From Oscillospiraceae bacterium (lineage in GTDB: Bacteria > Bacillota > Clostridia > UMGS1810), in NCBI GenBank assembly GCA_015068825.1, contig SVJU01000006.1, positions 1 through 64,000 of the forward strand: a stretch of DNA of 64,000 nt, given 5' to 3'. Each line of letters opens with the position of its first letter. Positions within the stretch are counted from its first letter, which is position 1. The position numbers and the translations under genes were made by a program. The notes beneath the pieces are model-generated. The model was not told where the DNA came from. It was given only the letters and a program-made list of their open reading frames with translations, and searched no databases. Shown here in pieces: positions 61,031 to 64,000 of this stretch.

Positions 61031-62361
61031 TATAGAATAACCTCCCCTGTAATATCATAGTCATGTGCATCAAGCACTTTAATTTTTACAATGTCACCTA
61101 ATTTATGTTCATATTGACTGTAAACATACGCCGCCTCGTCGACATCGGGCGTATCGCCATAAGTTCTTGCAATATAGCAAATTTCGTCCTCATCGTAAGC
61201 ATCTATTATTACATCTAACTCTTTGCCGATTTTATCTTTGTTATTAAGATACGAAACATCATTCTGAATTTCCATAAGTTTCTGATATCTTTGTTGTTTT
61301 ATATCTTCGTCAATCTGATTTTCAAATTTATAAGCTGGTGTTCCTTCCTCTTTAGAATAAGGAAAAACACCTACTTTGTCAAGCCTTTTTTCTTTTAAAA
61401 AGTTATATAGCTTTAAAAAGTCATCTTCACTCTCTCCCGGAAAACCACAGATAAGCGAAGTTCTTATAACAATTTGGGGAATTTTTTCTCTCAATTTATC
61501 TATAAGACTATTAATTTCAGCCTCGCTGCTTTTTCTGCCCATTCTCTTTAAAACATTGTCGCTTACATGCTGTAAGGGCATATCAATATATTTTACTATT
61601 TTTTTGTTTGTTGCAATTTCATTAATTAAATCGTCTGTAATATTTTCAGGATAGCAATACTGAAGGCGTATCCACTCTAATCCATCAATTTTTGAAATTT
61701 CCTTTAAAAGATAGCTTAGCTTATATCCACCCATATCCGAAAAACCGTAATATGCGGTATCCTGCGCAACCAAAATAACCTCTTTTACACCTTTTTTTGC
61801 TAATTCCTTTGCTTCATTCAAAATGCTTTCAACGCTTCTTGAACGGTATTTTCCTCTTAATTTAGGAATTATGCAATAGGTGCAAAAATTATCACATCCA
61901 TCGGCAATTTTTAAATATGCAAAATGGCTTGGTGTAGAAATTTCTCTTGGCAAGTTTTCGTCTGTATGGTCGTTTGCATCACTTACACAAACAACCTTTT
62001 TGTTATTCAAATAAAAATCGTCAATTGCCATAGCAATTTTTGGATAATCATTTGTACCAAGAATTATATCCACTTCGCCAAGCTCTTTTTGTATTTCGTC
62101 TTTATACCTTTGCGCAAGACAGCCTGTAACAATCAAAAGCTCTAACTTTTCTTCTTTTTTCTGCGCCATTTCAATTATTGCATTTATCGACTCCTCTTTT
62201 GCACTGTCAATAAACGCACAGGTATTAACAACAATAATTTCTGCCTCATCTGCATTGGGCGTAATTATGTAATTTTCATTTTTTAAAAGTGCAAGCATAG
62301 TTTCGGTATCGGTCAAATTTTTTGCACAACCGAGCGAAATAAAACCTATTTTCTTTTTCAA
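61030..62361 (-). CDS. rimO: Ribosomal protein S12 methylthiotransferase RimO
   Basis: A radical-SAM enzyme that adds a methylthio group to an aspartate of ribosomal protein S12. The 443-residue protein has the N-terminal UPF0004 domain (~3-125: KIGFISLGCAKNLTDTETML, VNTCAFIDSAKEESI) with three cluster cysteines. The radical SAM CxxxCxxC is in KIADGCDNFCTYCIIPKLRG (~151-170), and a TRAM domain (~375-443) binds substrate. RimO is favoured over MiaB by the LGCAKN start and the RimO-type ending. The start is ATG 62361. recX lies nine bases upstream and pgsA overlaps downstream. Confidence 0.93.
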   Translation of the reverse strand: MKKKIGFISLGCAKNLTDTETMLALLKNENYIITPNADEAEIIVVNTCAFIDSAKEESINAIIEMAQKKEEKLELLIVTGCLAQRYKDEIQKELGEVDIILGTNDYPKIAMAIDDFYLNNKKVVCVSDANDHTDENLPREISTPSHFAYLKIADGCDNFCTYCIIPKLRGKYRSRSVESILNEAKELAKKGVKEVILVAQDTAYYGFSDMGGYKLSYLLKEISKIDGLEWIRLQYCYPENITDDLINEIATNKKIVKYIDMPLQHVSDNVLKRMGRKSSEAEINSLIDKLREKIPQIVIRTSLICGFPGESEDDFLKLYNFLKEKRLDKVGVFPYSKEEGTPAYKFENQIDEDIKQQRYQKLMEIQNDVSYLNNKDKIGKELDVIIDAYDEDEICYIARTYGDTPDVDEAAYVYSQYEHKLGDIVKIKVLDAHDYDITGEVIL

Positions 62362-62370
62362 AATTACACC

Positions 62371-62982
62371 TCATTTTAATTTATCAATTGCGCTCATTAT
62401 ATCGGAAATATTGTATCCGCGTGTTGCAAAATAGCGGATAACCTTGTTTTTTTCTTTAAAATCCGAAAAATCGGTATTTGCAAAACGACTTTTTAAAATA
62501 TATAGAAGATTGTCCTTTTCGTTAAGCTCAAGCTCATCCAAAACATCTTTTGCAATATCTTTTGCAATGCCCTTTTGGCAAAGGTCATTTATAATTCTTA
62601 ATTTTCCGTGTTTTTTATATTCAAAAGCATCTTTTGCGTATTCTGAAGCAAAAAAATAATCATCAATGTAACCTAAATTTTCAAATTCTTTAGCAGCTTC
62701 TGTGGCAATTTGTTTGTCAAATCCACGCTTTATCAGATCGTCAATTACAGCTTTTTTAGGAAGAAGACGACGGTTTATAATGTCCATAACCCTGTTTTTA
62801 GCTTTTGTAAGATTACATTCTCTGTTATAATTTTCAATATCCTCTTTGGTTATTTCATTGCCGATTTTAACCTTAAGACGCACCATATCGGTGTCCTCGA
62901 GAGAGAACGAATATTCTCCGTCAACAAACACCGATACTCTGTTTTTATTCTTTTTTTGATTCTGTATATCAGTAATCTTCAT
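62371..62982 (-). CDS. recX: RecA regulatory protein RecX
   Basis: A 203-residue protein of three-helix RecX repeats that binds RecA filaments and limits their activity. Repeats include NRVMDIINRRLLPKKAVIDDLIKRG, EFENLGYIDDYFFASEYAKDA and KHGKLRIINDLCQKGIAKDIAKDVL, ending with KENKVIRYFATRGYNISDIMSAIDKL. The N-terminal ~55 residues form a beta-strand extension found in many Firmicutes RecX. Its start codon meets the recA stop (one-base overlap), giving tight coupling. It is co-transcribed with recA and rimO. Confidence 0.9.
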   Translation of the reverse strand: MKITDIQNQKKNKNRVSVFVDGEYSFSLEDTDMVRLKVKIGNEITKEDIENYNRECNLTKAKNRVMDIINRRLLPKKAVIDDLIKRGFDKQIATEAAKEFENLGYIDDYFFASEYAKDAFEYKKHGKLRIINDLCQKGIAKDIAKDVLDELELNEKDNLLYILKSRFANTDFSDFKEKNKVIRYFATRGYNISDIMSAIDKLK

Positions 62983-64000
62983 TATTCTTCACTTAATCCG
63001 GTTTCTTCGCCAGCAGTAGATTTTCCCGAATTTCTTTGTTTATCAAGCGCCTCTTTATGTGCAGCTATTACCTTTTCATACATTTCTGCAACAAGTTCAG
63101 GATGCTCCTGAAGGAATACTTTTACCTTATCTCTGCCCTGACCAATTCTTTCGCCCTCATAAGAGAACCACGAACCGCTCTTTTGAATAATATCGTATTC
63201 AACTGCAGCATCAATAAGACAACCTTCTTTAGAAATACCTTCGCCGTACATAATGTCAAATTCTGCTTCTTTAAACGGAGGAGCCATTTTGTTTTTAACA
63301 ACTTTAACTCTTGCTCTGTTACCAATAAGCTGATCGCCATTTTTAATAGCCTCGCCGCGTCTTACATCAATTCTTATTGATGAATAGAATTTAAGCGCTC
63401 TACCACCAGTTGTTACTTCAGGATTGCCGTACATAACGCCAACCTTTTCACGAATCTGGTTAATAAATATAGCAGCAGTATTGCTCTTGCTAAGTATACC
63501 CGTAAGCTTTCTTAAAGCCTGTGACATAAGTCTTGCATGGAGGCCGACATGTGATTCACCCATAACACCTGCAAGCTCCGCTTTTGGAACAAGTGCCGCA
63601 ACAGAGTCAATAACAATAACATCAAATGCGTTACTTCTTGCAAGAGCCTCACAAATATCAAGTGCATCATCACCAGAGTCGGGCTGAGAAACAATAAGTC
63701 TGTCAACATCGACACCAAGTTTTCTTGCGTAAACAGGGTCAAGTGCGTGTTCGGCATCAATAAAAGCAACTTCACCGCCCATTTTTTGCGCTTCGGCAAT
63801 AATATGGAGCGAAACGGTTGTTTTACCTGATGATTCAGGACCGTAAATTTCAATTACTCTTCCTCGTGGAATACCACCTATTCCAAGTGCAATATCAAGA
63901 CTTAATGCACCTGTGGGAATAACATCAACCTCTTTTACAGGAGCATCACCAAGACGCATAATTGAGCCCTGACCGTATTTTTTTTCAATCTGCATAAGAG
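62982..64000 (-). CDS. recA: Recombinase RecA, 5' end beyond the window
   Basis: The strand-exchange ATPase for homologous repair and SOS induction. The visible ~339 residues start within the N-terminal helix ([16 protein letters not shown]), about a dozen residues short of the true start, and the frame is open to the right edge. Walker A is GPESSGKTT (~50-58) and Walker [18 protein letters not shown]. The DNA-binding loop L1 is around [19 protein letters not shown], with [22 protein letters not shown] in L2. The C-terminus ends in an acidic/Gly-rich tail ([16 protein letters not shown]). It heads the recA-recX-rimO-pgsA run on the minus strand. Confidence 0.97.
   Translation of the reverse strand, partial: LMQIEKKYGQGSIMRLGDAPVKEVDVIPTGALSLDIALGIGGIPRGRVIEIYGPESSGKTTVSLHIIAEAQKMGGEVAFIDAEHALDPVYARKLGVDVDRLIVSQPDSGDDALDICEALARSNAFDVIVIDSVAALVPKAELAGVMGESHVGLHARLMSQALRKLTGILSKSNTAAIFINQIREKVGVMYGNPEVTTGGRALKFYSSIRIDVRRGEAIKNGDQLIGNRARVKVVKNKMAPPFKEAEFDIMYGEGISKEGCLIDAAVEYDIIQKSGSWFSYEGERIGQGRDKVKVFLQEHPELVAEMYEKVIAAHKEALDKQRNSGKSTAGEETGLSEE

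Noticed and set aside
1-64000. tRNA genes
   Set aside because: Intergenic regions were read for cloverleaf signatures (GGTTCGA-type T-arms) and none was convincing by eye.

Overview
The window is AT-rich chromosomal DNA from a low-GC, Gram-positive, probably strictly anaerobic member of the Clostridia. The evidence is a large Bacillus-type SRP RNA directly upstream of dnaX, a T-box leader, strong AGGAGG-type ribosome sites, frequent GTG and TTG starts, a PerR/rubrerythrin peroxide-defence pair, S-layer-homology (SLH) surface proteins and a pgsA-rimO-recX-recA block. The secreted DNRLRE, DUF6273 and SLH proteins together with glycosidases suggest a polysaccharide-using gut bacterium. The exact genus is not determinable from the sequence.

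Layout. 1-5.1 kb: an AraC regulator with a divergent partial gene, debris of a tyrosine integrase and an IS end, and a 5'-truncated DNRLRE surface protein. 5.1-8.4 kb: a T-box-controlled operon of an XRE-cupin-acyl-CoA synthetase and a 3'-truncated ACT-domain gene. 8.5-16.5 kb: an MBL hydrolase, a membrane protein, a GH31-LemA-DUF2207-lipoprotein operon, and perR-rubrerythrin. 16.6-27.1 kb: SRP RNA, dnaX, hom-lysC, rlmB, copA, an ACT protein with its PFL/DUF711 partner, and tmcAL. 27.1-31.5 kb: a Gfo/Idh oxidoreductase, a small DUF559 gene held between inverted-repeat arms, an ECF sigma/anti-sigma pair, and a methyltransferase. 31.6-39.9 kb: housekeeping genes comM, asnS, a TPR protein, a LarC-like protein, a RluA-type synthase, recR, greA and lysS. 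40.0-56.3 kb: minus-strand polysaccharide/surface locus with two DUF6273 proteins (one SLH), two chimeric genes and an M14 peptidase. 56.4-64 kb: an anion transporter, a SigB-type sigma factor, an aromatic attenuator with aroF-tyrA, then pgsA, rimO, recX and recA (partial).

The most interesting signal is in the 235 bases before aroF. A 27-codon reading frame encodes a peptide in which 10 of residues 10-20 are Phe or Tyr. It is followed by an intrinsic terminator, and a 10-base segment over its last codons is perfectly complementary to the terminator loop and inner 3' arm. This is the layout of ribosome-mediated attenuation, here controlling the first step of aromatic synthesis and prephenate dehydrogenase. 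It is unusual in Firmicutes, where T-boxes or TRAP normally do this job.

Other notable points are an internal ribosome site in lysC that would make a separate regulatory subunit; a DUF559 nuclease-like gene whose ribosome site and stop codon come from palindromic repeat arms; and three gene-to-gene chimeric junctions (ACT/DNRLRE, phosphoesterase/solute-binding protein, permease/glycosidase). The chimeras are either real rearrangements or assembly artefacts and need read-level checking.
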